Below, piece by piece: positions 26,508 to 33,955 of a stretch of 33,955 nt of DNA (the stretch's first letter is position 1; each line of letters opens with the position of its first letter). Under the pieces are notes generated by a model. That model did no database searches and was not told where the DNA came from. It saw only the letters and a program-made list of their open reading frames with translations. This DNA is from an uncultured Pirellulaceae bacterium (lineage in GTDB: Bacteria; Planctomycetota; Planctomycetia; Pirellulales; Pirellulaceae), in the NCBI GenBank assembly GCA_937928215.1, contig CALFWL010000139.1, forward strand, positions 1-33,955. The letters are read 5' to 3'. A program made the position numbers and the translations under genes.

Positions 26508-27246
26508 TGAGTCCACTCTCTAACCTGGTGTGTTCAACTAAAAATGTGCCGTCGTCTCTGTTGTATGACATCACTCTTGCGAGGTCCGACTTCGCCAATG
26601 TCTGGCCCGGTCGAGTTCTCACGTTCAATACAATTTCGGGCTCGTCGCCGCGTTTAATTTCAATTTGACCAAAGGTCTCCGTTACTTCGCTGGTGGTAAC
26701 GCGTCCGGTCAGTCCCAGCAGTTCGTCGCGCGTCTTGTTTTCTGGTGGTGGTTTACGAAATAAAATTGCCACCGGCATCATCGAGTACCGCAACATCACC
26801 AAACTGACGAATACATTCGGCAAGAACCACGCCGCCGCGATCAGGAAACTCTGATTTGGATTGGTGTAATGATTGGTCACAATCGTCACCATCCATAGAT
26901 AAAAAACCAAGAACGAGGCAACTATCACGATTGGGATTTCGGCCAAGTAAAAATATTCGAACACCGACCGCATGAAGCTATCGCCGCCGGTCGTGCTGCT
27001 TCCGCTGCCCACCTGCGTTTGAGGCGCGCCGTCAATGCTACCGCCATCCAAATCAACATCCGCGTCGATGCCCGGATCGATATCCAGTCCGACATCCACG
27101 TCCGCATCCAGATCCAGACCAATATCGATCGCGTCCATCCCGACAACGCCCGCGATGACCATCAACCAATACAGCAACATGCCTACCAGCAGCACCGTTA
27201 CTGGAAAGTTGACGTAATTGACGGTCTCTTGAAGGAATTCGATCAT
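26500..27246 (-). CDS. YqiJ-like (OB-fold, NfeD-related) membrane protein
   Basis: 248 residues. A first hydrophobic helix (about 15-37, VTVLLVGMLLYWLMVIAGVVG) is followed by a very Asp-rich stretch (about 38-70, alternating Asp with hydrophobic residues), then two helices (VVASFLVFYLWMVTIV and SFLIAAAWFLPNVFVSLVMLRY). A C-terminal beta domain from about 160 (ELLGLTGRVTTSEVTETFGQIEIKRGDEPEIVLNVRT) has the OB-like pattern of YqiJ/NfeD proteins. These are partners of SPFH/flotillin proteins. It is the first gene of the three-gene unit and its TAG stop lies inside the flotillin start region. The Asp-rich segment is unusual and could bind Ca2+. Confidence 0.88.
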   Translation of the reverse strand: MIEFLQETVNYVNFPVTVLLVGMLLYWLMVIAGVVGMDAIDIGLDLDADVDVGLDIDPGIDADVDLDGGSIDGAPQTQVGSGSSTTGGDSFMRSVFEYFYLAEIPIVIVASFLVFYLWMVTIVTNHYTNPNQSFLIAAAWFLPNVFVSLVMLRYSMMPVAILFRKPPPENKTRDELLGLTGRVTTSEVTETFGQIEIKRGDEPEIVLNVRTRPGQTLAKSDLARVMSYNRDDGTFLVEHTRLESGLNE

Positions 27247-27921
27247 TGCGAGTTACCGGATGCAGGAACGTAAATGGCTTTCAAAGATGTTTTTTACAAT
27301 CTTGAAGCCAAGTCCCGTACTGGGCATCGAAAACTGATTGCCTCTCTGTCTATGAGTTGATGGATTGATGAGTTCGTGAGGATTGATGAGTTCGTGAAAT
27401 AGTAAGCGACAAACAAAGGATTCGCTCACGTGCAGATACTTTGAAGTTGCGTTATCTTGCCTGCATTATCTTGTCTAGAACTTTTGGTTGGGGCTGACTG
27501 CGGTGTAGCGTAGCTTACGTTGTTCCACACTGTGCACAATCGCGGAAATTCTTCCATCCGAAATGCCCTTGGCCAGCAATTTCCGACCGAAGCCGGTGTT
27601 CTGACAACTGTCGGGTTAGCATGACAATCGCTCACTATTCGCGTCTTCCGGGCCAATATTGGTCGAGAAATCCACGCTGCCGGTCGTTTCGATCGAATGT
27701 CGGCTGACTCGCGAAATCGGCTCAGTCGTTACAGATAGTTAAAAACGATCCGAAATCACCAGCCCTTACGGAATCGGTGGAACTTAAGCGGTTCCGAGCG
27801 AAACTCGAGCCTAACTTCAAGGAACGGTTCAGCGCGCACTGCGAAAACGCCCTCGCCCGAGCCGATAAATCCGCCCTCCTTCCTCTCCCTTACATTCGCC
27901 GAATCTTCGTTTGGCAACACC
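27247..27921. other. 675-bp divergent intergenic region
   Basis: Between the divergently transcribed yqiJ-like and HD-GYP genes. No convincing gene: the open frames at 27426-27656 and 27756-28025 (both -) lack family character. One minus frame at about 27469-27612 reads protein-like (GFGRKLLAKGISDGRIS, VHSVEQRKLRY) to a stop but has no ATG, so it may be a gene remnant. An 18-bp tandem duplication is at 27362-27397. Promoters for both flanking genes are expected here. Confidence 0.45.
27362..27397. repeat. 18-bp perfect tandem duplication
   Basis: GGATTGATGAGTTCGTGA occurs twice back to back (27362-27379 and 27380-27397). It lies 115 bp upstream of the yqiJ-like start, where it could add a regulator site or be slippage. 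Confidence 0.85.
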
Positions 27922-29364
27922 ATGAAGTTCAGCTCGCATTGGCATTTGTTCACCCTGCTCGCGTTCGCCCAAAGTATGTTGGTACTCTTGGGAATCGTGT
28001 ACCTGTTCAATTGGTTTGAATCCACAGAGACGGAAGCGGTTCGCTATAACTCAATGGAGAGCACACAGGCAACCGTGTCGCAGATTTGCAGTGCCTTTCA
28101 ATCGATCCCTCGAGATACGGGCAGCTCAAACGGACAAGACCATCATGACTCTGTTGATCGGTTTCGCCGCGCATCTTCCGGCTTCAAACCGGTTCGAGAC
28201 AGCTTCGCCTGTTTCGTCGGAGCGACCGACGGCAAGGTTCTTTACCAGAGAAACCAACCGGACGAAGTCGTGAGTGTTCCCCTAGGAACTATTCCGTTTC
28301 GTCCGATTTCCAGTGCGGGAAAAAAGTCGTCGCTAGTCGAATTTTTTGACAACCACTCGGACGTTAACACAGTATCTGGTTTGTTGATAATCAAGGGACA
28401 GTACTGGCTTGGGTCGGCGCGTCGATTGAAGCAGGAAAACGCCATCGTCATGGTGTTGCAAAACGAATCGGCCCGAATGCATCAACGAATGGTTACGTTC
28501 AGTCAGAAACGAACACGGACTTTACTCTGGGCGTTACTGCTCAGCTTTATCGCGATCACTGTCCCAATCATTGGATTGCATCATGTGGATGATCAACTAC
28601 GAGCAACCAACGATAACCTAGAACGTCAGGCAACGCACAACGAACGTGAACTGGTGCGGACACGTAACGCAGTCATTTTCGGCCTTGCGAAACTGGCGGA
28701 GTCTCGGGACAACGATACGGGCGAGCACTTGGATCGTATTCGAAAGTATGTGGAGATTCTCAGCTGCGATCTGGCTGATCGCTTTCAGGATATCGATGAT
28801 GAATTCACTCGCAATATTTCGTTAGCTTCGTCGCTGCACGACATCGGAAAGGTCGGCATCCCAGATTCGATTCTGCTCAAACCAGGTCGGCTGACGCCGG
28901 AAGAACGTAGCGTGATGCAGATCCACACGGTCATCGGAGGTGAATGCCTCGACGCGATTCACGCTCGGCTTGGCAACAACCCATTCATGCACATGGCTCG
29001 CCAGATCGCTTATTACCACCACGAGCGATGGGACGGAAATGGTTACCCTCATCAGTTGAAAGAGGATAACATTCCGTTGGTCGCTCGAATCGTTGCGGTC
29101 GCAGACGTATACGACGCGTTGACCAGCAAACGACCTTACAAACGCGCCATGAGCCACCTAGAAAGCCGAGCCATCGTCGTGGCGGGTTCTGGCAGTCAGT
29201 TCGATCCGGAAGTGGTTGCCGCGTTCATGCGTCACGAGCACGAATTTGAAGCGATCTCACTGGGGCAGCAAGCACTCACGAATGAACAGGCGACCAGCCG
29301 CTTCGTCAAACTACATCAAATGGCAAACGCCACCGAAACGAGCGAAGCAAAGGTTTCTGGCTGA
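27922..29364 (+). CDS. Membrane sensor HD-GYP cyclic-di-GMP phosphodiesterase
   Basis: 480 residues. An N-terminal membrane helix (about 8-33), an extracytoplasmic sensor region (about 35-195), a second helix (about 198-218, LLWALLLSFIAITVPIIGL), a short coiled coil, then an HD-GYP domain. The catalytic set is complete: HDIGKVGIPD at about 306 (metal-binding His-Asp), LKPGRLTPEE, HTVIGGECL, and HHERWDGNGYP at about 366 (the GYP loop), plus ADVYDALTSKRPYK and SGSQFDPEVV. It should hydrolyse c-di-GMP in response to an envelope signal, affecting attachment versus motility. No receiver domain is present. It is divergent from the flotillin operon. Confidence 0.93.
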   Translation: MKFSSHWHLFTLLAFAQSMLVLLGIVYLFNWFESTETEAVRYNSMESTQATVSQICSAFQSIPRDTGSSNGQDHHDSVDRFRRASSGFKPVRDSFACFVGATDGKVLYQRNQPDEVVSVPLGTIPFRPISSAGKKSSLVEFFDNHSDVNTVSGLLIIKGQYWLGSARRLKQENAIVMVLQNESARMHQRMVTFSQKRTRTLLWALLLSFIAITVPIIGLHHVDDQLRATNDNLERQATHNERELVRTRNAVIFGLAKLAESRDNDTGEHLDRIRKYVEILSCDLADRFQDIDDEFTRNISLASSLHDIGKVGIPDSILLKPGRLTPEERSVMQIHTVIGGECLDAIHARLGNNPFMHMARQIAYYHHERWDGNGYPHQLKEDNIPLVARIVAVADVYDALTSKRPYKRAMSHLESRAIVVAGSGSQFDPEVVAAFMRHEHEFEAISLGQQALTNEQATSRFVKLHQMANATETSEAKVSG

Positions 29365-29534
29365 TCGAGCTTTCCGGGCTGGCAATCGACAGACGGATTC
29401 AGAAATGAACTCGGAATTGAATTCGGCAACCCGCTGCCGCACCATCTGTCGAACCACCACGCGGTTGCACTCGCGCCCGTAAAGGCTACAACAAAGTGAT
29501 CTCGCTGAGCACTTTGTACCTGTGGTTCGATTTT

Positions 29535-30821
29535 ATGAATGTCTCATTGTTTTCTTTCGCGCGGTTTGCGTGCCCGGTCGCGATCACCTTATTACTGAAC
29601 CTCACCGTTGCTGCCGATGATTGGCCCAACTGGCGAGGCCCGAACCACGACGACAAGTCTGTCGAAACCGGACTGATGCAGACCTGGCCTGACGGCGGTC
29701 CTGAAAAAGTCTGGCAGGTTGACTCAGGCGGCTTGGGGTACGCCGGATTTTCGGTGGTCGACGATCGACTGTACACTTTGGGACAGGAAGACGACGCTCA
29801 GTTTGCGCTCTGTTTAGACGCTACGTCAGGAGAAACCATTTGGAAGGTTACTCTTGGTGAAGGATTTGACAGCGATTGGGGAGGCGGACCTCGCAGCACT
29901 CCCTCGATTGTTGACGACGTTGGGTACTTCTTGACTGCCAAGGGAGATCTAGCCTGCTTGAAAATCGCGGATGGCACGAGTGTCTGGTCGGTAAAACTAA
30001 GCGACTTCGGAGGCAACGTGCCTTTTTGGGGTTACTCGGAATCGCCGTTGATCGACGAGGGAAAAGTGATTTGCACGCCCGGCGGATCGGAGGGAACGCT
30101 ACTCGCGTTGGACGCGGCGTCGGGTAAAAAAGTCTGGCAGTCGCAGCCGGTCACCAAGCCGATGGATAATGGAAAACCGTCCGCCCCCGCGAAAGCTCAT
30201 TACTCGTCCGTGTTGCCCATCACGTTCAATGGTCAACGCCAATACGTGCAGCTGACCGAACTGGCTGTCGTTGGCCTTGCGGCGGAGGACGGTTCACTAC
30301 TTTGGCAGTCGGAATGGCCTGGGCGAGTCGCCGTGATTCCGAGCCCGATTTTTGACGACGGCAAAGTTTACGTCACCAGCGGGTACGGCATCGGGTCCAA
30401 GTTGATCGAACTGAACGGCAACGCGGATCCTCCGGTCAAGTGGCGGAACCGCATCATGAAAAACCACCACGGTGGCGTTATTCAGGTCGGCGACTTCTAT
30501 TACGGTCACAGCGACAAGGCAGGACTGACGTGCCAGAGCCAGGAAACGGGTGAACGAGTCTGGAACACGAAGAAGATCAAAAAGGGTGCCATCGGCTACG
30601 CGGACGGACTCTTTTACTATCTGCAAGAGTCGGACGGGCGCGTGCTGTTGGTCCATGCCGACGAAAACAAGCCTGCCGTCAAGGGGCATTTCACGTTGGA
30701 GCCTCAGTCGGATCGCCGCAAACCGAAGGGGAAGATTTGGACTCATCCTGTAATCTCAAACGGGCGAATGTTTCTGCGCGATCAAGAAATCATTTACTGC
30801 TATGACATCGCCCAAAAATAG
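29535..30821 (+). CDS. Exported PQQ-type beta-propeller repeat protein
   Basis: 428 residues from the ATG at 29535, which gives a clean signal peptide (FARFACPVAITLLLNLTVAA) with predicted cleavage before DDWPNWRGP; a GTG at 29496 would add 13 residues. Repeated quinoprotein-like blades are seen, for example LCLDATSGETIWKV, CLKIADGTSVWSVKL, LALDAASGKKVWQSQ and VVGLAAEDGSLLWQSEW. DWPNWRGPNHDD at the mature N-terminus is a hallmark of a family greatly expanded in planctomycetes. These proteins often act as scaffolds like BamB rather than PQQ enzymes; no dehydrogenase active-site residues are evident. It follows the HD-GYP gene by 170 bp. Confidence 0.88.
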   Translation: MNVSLFSFARFACPVAITLLLNLTVAADDWPNWRGPNHDDKSVETGLMQTWPDGGPEKVWQVDSGGLGYAGFSVVDDRLYTLGQEDDAQFALCLDATSGETIWKVTLGEGFDSDWGGGPRSTPSIVDDVGYFLTAKGDLACLKIADGTSVWSVKLSDFGGNVPFWGYSESPLIDEGKVICTPGGSEGTLLALDAASGKKVWQSQPVTKPMDNGKPSAPAKAHYSSVLPITFNGQRQYVQLTELAVVGLAAEDGSLLWQSEWPGRVAVIPSPIFDDGKVYVTSGYGIGSKLIELNGNADPPVKWRNRIMKNHHGGVIQVGDFYYGHSDKAGLTCQSQETGERVWNTKKIKKGAIGYADGLFYYLQESDGRVLLVHADENKPAVKGHFTLEPQSDRRKPKGKIWTHPVISNGRMFLRDQEIIYCYDIAQK

Positions 30822-30938
30822 CACAACGTGGCAAAGGATTAGTGACTCTGAAAATCATCAGGGACCGCCTAGGATTGAATCTGATTCAATATAATTCGAA
30901 TTCGCCTTTTTGCCTGACGTGATCAGGAAGCCAACACG

Positions 30939-31553
30939 ATGTCAACTTTTGTTCTTGTTCTGGGCACACACAACGCCAAGAAACGACGCGAGCTGGAATT
31001 ATTGCTCTCGCCGTACAACGTGCTGTTGAAAAGCTTAGCGGACCTGCCGGACTCGATCGAGGTTGAAGAGACCGGCACGACATTTGAGGAAAACGCAACG
31101 CTCAAGGCGGTCGAGCAAGCCAAACATCTTGGCCAGTGGGTGTTGGGAGAAGACAGTGGCCTGAGCGTGGAAGCCTTGGACGGAGCGCCTGGAGTTTACT
31201 CGGCTCGGTTCTCCGGACCCGATGCAACGGACCAAACGAACAACGCGTTACTGCTTGAGAAATTACAAGGCGTCCCGCTGGAAAAGCGCACTGCTTGGTA
31301 CACATGTCACATGACGCTTTCTGATCCAGACGGCAACGTCCACGTCCAATGCCAGCAACGTTGCTATGGCAGAATCTTGTTGGAGCAACATGGCTCGGGC
31401 GGGTTTGGTTACGACCCGATGTTTGAAATTCCCGAGTACCACCAAACGTTTGGTCAATTGGGTGACGCCGTGAAGTCTGCGCTCAGCCACCGCGCCCGCG
31501 CGAACCGCGAATTCGTGCCTCAGTTGCTGAAAATCATCAACCAAAGGCGATGA
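30939..31553 (+). CDS. rdgB: XTP/dITP pyrophosphatase (non-canonical purine NTP pyrophosphatase)
   Basis: House-cleaning enzyme hydrolysing dITP, XTP and ITP to monophosphates, preventing their entry into DNA or RNA. 204 residues, normal for the RdgB/HAM1 family. Motifs in order: GTHNAKKRREL (9-19), EETGTTFEENATLKA, GEDSGLSVEALDGAPGVYSARFSG (metal and active-site Asp), GSGGFGYDPMFEIPEYHQTFGQL, and the C-terminal SHRARANRE. The ATG at 30939 has AGGAAG nearby upstream. It is convergent with holB, 37 bp between the two stops. Confidence 0.96.
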   Translation: MSTFVLVLGTHNAKKRRELELLLSPYNVLLKSLADLPDSIEVEETGTTFEENATLKAVEQAKHLGQWVLGEDSGLSVEALDGAPGVYSARFSGPDATDQTNNALLLEKLQGVPLEKRTAWYTCHMTLSDPDGNVHVQCQQRCYGRILLEQHGSGGFGYDPMFEIPEYHQTFGQLGDAVKSALSHRARANREFVPQLLKIINQRR

Positions 31554-31590
31554 CCCTCCAATTGTGATTCCGTGAACCCGTCCGAGTAAA

Positions 31591-32679
31591 TCAAACCAAC
31601 TCGACGCCACGAATCAATCGGCTCAAGTCTCGCAGCCACGCATCGACCGCGTTCGCTGGACTGACGTTGGCGACAATCTGCTGTTGAAAATCTCCGCAGC
31701 GGTGAATGCAAAGCCCGCATCGCTCGGCCAGCTCCTCTAACGACAAGTCATTGAAGCTTTCGATCAGCCTGACGACTGCATCGTTCATGATCGGATCGGA
31801 TTGGTGACCGTCAACAAGGCTGTCGGTAGAAGCAAGAAAACTCTGTCGATAAAACTCGATCGCCAGGTCGCCAATCGTTGCCAACCGGGCTCGTTTCGCA
31901 GCCCCATCTTTGCCTGCGGCATCCACGAACCCGATCACCGTTTTGGCAAACGTATTGCATTGAGGATCCAATTCGGTCAGGTACGAATACAACTGCTTGC
32001 GAAACTCGTAAACTTCCGAATCTGAAAGCTGGACGGCCATGGTCACACTGCCGCCAGACGCGGCAGCCAGATCCTCGACCGGAAAATCAGACTCCAGATC
32101 GCTTAAGCGATGAAGCAATGTTCCAACCTGATCATTCTGCAACGGATTGAAACGAACCACCTGACTCCTAGAAACGATGGTCGACAATTGACGCTGCTCG
32201 CTGGTTCCGACCAACATCAGCAATGACTTTGGCGGAGGCTCTTCCAACGTCTTCAGCAAGCAGTTGGCGCTCTCTTGGTTCAGAAAGTCCGCGTCGTCAA
32301 TAATCGCGATCTTGCGACCGCCCATGAACGGCTTGAGCCCAATGTCGTGGCACAGTCCGGTCTGACGCCGATGTTCACGATCACCAATGAACGTTTCGAC
32401 CGGGATAAACGCCTTGTCAGCCGGTTTGGAAATCAGGATCAAGTCTGGATGACTTCGCGCTGCGACCTGCTGACACGATGGGCAAGTGCCGCATGCCTCG
32501 ACCGTTTCCGGCGGGTTGGTTTGGCACAATAACGCTTGAGCCAGCTTGATCGCAAAGGTGTGCTTGCCAACGCCTGGCGGTCCGACAAACAGATACGTGC
32601 TGGCCAATCGGTTTCGTTGGACACTGCGGCGAAATCGATCGATCGCGTTCTCATGGCCCAGTAAATCATCCCAAGGCAT
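31591..32679 (-). CDS. holB: DNA polymerase III delta-prime subunit
   Basis: Clamp-loader AAA subunit that helps load the beta sliding clamp. 362 residues. Walker A is GPPGVGKHT (33-41). The zinc module has four cysteines, Cys52, Cys63, Cys66 and Cys69 (CGTCPSC). Walker B-like IAIIDDADFLNQESANCLLKTLEEPP and the arginine finger SRSQVVRF follow. An intact P-loop differs from E. coli delta-prime, which does not bind ATP, and is closer to DnaX-like homologues, but the length and partner gene fit HolB. Its ATG overlaps the tmk stop as TAATG, and tmk-holB is a common bacterial pairing. Confidence 0.92.
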   Translation of the reverse strand: MPWDDLLGHENAIDRFRRSVQRNRLASTYLFVGPPGVGKHTFAIKLAQALLCQTNPPETVEACGTCPSCQQVAARSHPDLILISKPADKAFIPVETFIGDREHRRQTGLCHDIGLKPFMGGRKIAIIDDADFLNQESANCLLKTLEEPPPKSLLMLVGTSEQRQLSTIVSRSQVVRFNPLQNDQVGTLLHRLSDLESDFPVEDLAAASGGSVTMAVQLSDSEVYEFRKQLYSYLTELDPQCNTFAKTVIGFVDAAGKDGAAKRARLATIGDLAIEFYRQSFLASTDSLVDGHQSDPIMNDAVVRLIESFNDLSLEELAERCGLCIHRCGDFQQQIVANVSPANAVDAWLRDLSRLIRGVELV

Positions 32680-33302
32680 TACCGAGCCTCCCGCCGGGAG
32701 TCCATCACTTGCTGAGCCGTCATCTGAATTTGCTTGGCGACATCGTCCGGTTCGGCCATCGCATCAATGACGAAAACTTGGTCCGGAAACCGTTTCGCTT
32801 CGGTCAAAAAACCATCTCGAACTTTTTGCATGTACTCGGTCCCTCGAGACTCCATTCGATCGAGCGACTCGCCCAACCGCGTCATGGCTGCGTCCACCGG
32901 AAGATCAAGGACGAACGTCGCGTCGGGCATCAATCCACCGGTCGCGACTCGATTAACCTGCCAGATCGATTCCGGATCGAGGTCAGCGGCATGCCCTTGG
33001 TACACGACGGTCGACCACAGATAACGATCAAGGACAACATTTTTATTTGCAGCAAGAGCCGGCTTGATGATTTCTTCAACCAACTGGGTCCGAGCGGCAG
33101 TGAAGAGCATCATCTCGGTTCGCATGTGAATCGGCATCGAGTGTTTTGCCAACAGGATCGAGCGAAGTTTTTCTCCGACTTGCGTGCTTCCCGGGTCGGC
33201 ACACGTAACGACCGGGCGTCCCGACAATTCGAGCCACTCGTTGAATCGAGCAAGCTGAGTCGATTTCCCCGCACCGTCGATTCCTTCAAATACAAAAAAC
33301 AT
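32679..33302 (-). CDS. tmk: Thymidylate kinase
   Basis: Phosphorylates dTMP to dTDP with ATP. 207 residues. The P-loop is EGIDGAGKST (6-15). The dTMP-binding DRY is at 92-94. The LID region has RMESRGTEYMQKVRDGF. The loop after strand 2 reads DPGSTQVGEKLR where most bacteria have EPGGTxxGExLR, a modest divergence. It overlaps holB by 1 nt (TAATG) and lies 57 bp after the partial gene at the window end, so the three are probably one operon. Confidence 0.95.
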   Translation of the reverse strand: MFFVFEGIDGAGKSTQLARFNEWLELSGRPVVTCADPGSTQVGEKLRSILLAKHSMPIHMRTEMMLFTAARTQLVEEIIKPALAANKNVVLDRYLWSTVVYQGHAADLDPESIWQVNRVATGGLMPDATFVLDLPVDAAMTRLGESLDRMESRGTEYMQKVRDGFLTEAKRFPDQVFVIDAMAEPDDVAKQIQMTAQQVMDSRREAR

Positions 33303-33359
33303 AGAGGCTACAGAGGGGCTGGGTACGGTTGGTCGGCAGCAGGTCGAAGAAGGCGGAAG

Positions 33360-33955
33360 CTACTTTTGGGTCTCTGGCTGGCTGGCCGATGCAGAAGCTC
33401 CATCGCCCGCTTCGTCTTCAACTGCTTCGTCTTCAACTGCTTCGTCTTCAACTGCTTCATCCTCGGCTGCTTCATTATCACTTGGGTCGTCTTCCGCTAC
33501 GTCCATTTCCTCTGCCGCGTTCTTGTTCGTCGTTTTTTCACTCACAGCATCAGGCCGATCATTTTCTGCGCTGTCAGCAGGCACCTCTTCATCGTCCGAT
33601 TCGCGCCCGGAACGCTCTTCTTCTAACTGTTCGGAGGTCGGCAAATTATCCGGCTCTCCCTGAGACGCTCGATAGTCAATAAATTCCTGCATGGGAAAAT
33701 CATCGGGCCACCGGCGGTTGGTGATATCGAGCATTTCTTTAAGCTCCCCCATCGAGTCAACCAGATCGTCAGCAAAAACGCCAACTCTCAAGTCAGGATG
33801 CTTCTTCATGACGCCGTTCCATTGCTCGAACGCGTCCAAGTACAACGAGATCGCACCTTTCCGAGTGATCGATTTGTCACCAGTTTTGAAGTCAACATTA
33901 AATTCATCGTCATAAATCGATCGGCGGCGCATTTGCTCGGCATCGTAAAGCGCCT
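33360..33955 (-). CDS. C-terminal part of an uncharacterised protein with acidic repeat tail
   Basis: The frame is open to the right edge of the window (ALYDAEQ precedes the first internal Met at 33932), so the true start is outside and only the last 197 or so residues are seen. The visible part has helical, charged character (ISLYLDAFEQWNGVMKKHPDL, DDLVDSMGELKEMLDITNRRWPDDFPMQEFIDYR). The C-terminal 90 residues are low-complexity and acidic, with AVEDE repeated. I do not recognise a domain. Such proteins in planctomycetes are often annotated as hypothetical membrane or secreted proteins. It is likely transcribed with tmk and holB. Confidence 0.75.
   Translation of the reverse strand, partial: ALYDAEQMRRRSIYDDEFNVDFKTGDKSITRKGAISLYLDAFEQWNGVMKKHPDLRVGVFADDLVDSMGELKEMLDITNRRWPDDFPMQEFIDYRASQGEPDNLPTSEQLEEERSGRESDDEEVPADSAENDRPDAVSEKTTNKNAAEEMDVAEDDPSDNEAAEDEAVEDEAVEDEAVEDEAGDGASASASQPETQK
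33411..33470 (-). repeat. 15-bp tandem repeat inside the acidic tail
   Basis: TTCGTCTTCAACTGC (+ strand) occurs three times at 33411-33455 followed by a degenerate fourth copy to 33470. On the coding strand it encodes AVEDE. The repeat is in frame, so copy-number change would only alter tail length. Confidence 0.85.

Noticed and set aside
32709-33626. 305-aa plus-strand ORF with a repeated FNCFVFNCF-like tail
   Set aside because: Antisense to tmk and to the acidic repeat tail; its repeats mirror the AVEDE-coding repeat.

Overview
The window reads as a chromosomal segment of a marine-type planctomycete, most like the Rhodopirellula/Pirellulaceae group. Pointers to this are a giant AAA ATPase next to a flotillin, a divergent FtsQ-like protein beside MurB, a BatA/DUF58 pair near an anti-sigma switch, long gaps between genes, weak Shine-Dalgarno sites and several apparent TTG starts. 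The taxonomic call is inference from gene content. I saw no rRNA, tRNA, CRISPR array, transposase or prophage.

Layout. 29-1696 (-) is a Kef-type cation/proton antiporter. 2197-8336 (-) carries the whole 2-oxoglutarate dehydrogenase complex, transcribed E1 (sucA), E2 (sucB), E3 (lpdA). Just upstream on the same strand, at 8509-8853, is a small ArsC/thioredoxin-fold gene interrupted by one in-frame TGA exactly where the family has its active-site cysteine. A SECIS-like hairpin follows the TGA, so I annotate it as a selenoprotein. Divergent from it, 9048-10693 (+) holds a membrane-anchored M48 metalloprotease overlapping an AMP nucleosidase, and 11178-11375 (+) is csrA behind a long structured leader.

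11523-18337 (-) is a run of cell-envelope and regulatory genes: STAS antagonist, RsbW-type anti-sigma kinase, DUF58 protein, large BatA-like membrane protein, murB and an ftsQ-like gene. A 96-bp palindromic-ended repeat family occurs on both flanks of the upper part of this run, at 13775-13935 and, in opposite orientation, as three tandem copies at 18631-18918.

18997-27246 (-) is a three-gene module: a YqiJ-like membrane protein, a YqiK-like flotillin that overlaps it, and a 1767-residue ATPase with an N-terminal sensor-like region, long coiled coils and one AAA domain. It looks like a membrane-microdomain machine with its own ATPase and its function is unknown to me. The right end has an HD-GYP c-di-GMP phosphodiesterase (27922-29364, +), an exported PQQ-type beta-propeller protein (29535-30821, +), the dITP/XTP pyrophosphatase RdgB (30939-31553, +), then tmk-holB with overlapping stop and start codons (31591-33302, -), preceded by the 3' part of a planctomycete protein with an acidic repeat tail that runs off the window.

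Most notable items: the recoded-UGA ArsC-like selenoprotein with its SECIS candidate, the flotillin/YqiJ/giant ATPase module, the 96-bp repeat family, and an FtsQ-like gene next to a MurB whose usual catalytic serine position appears to be tyrosine.
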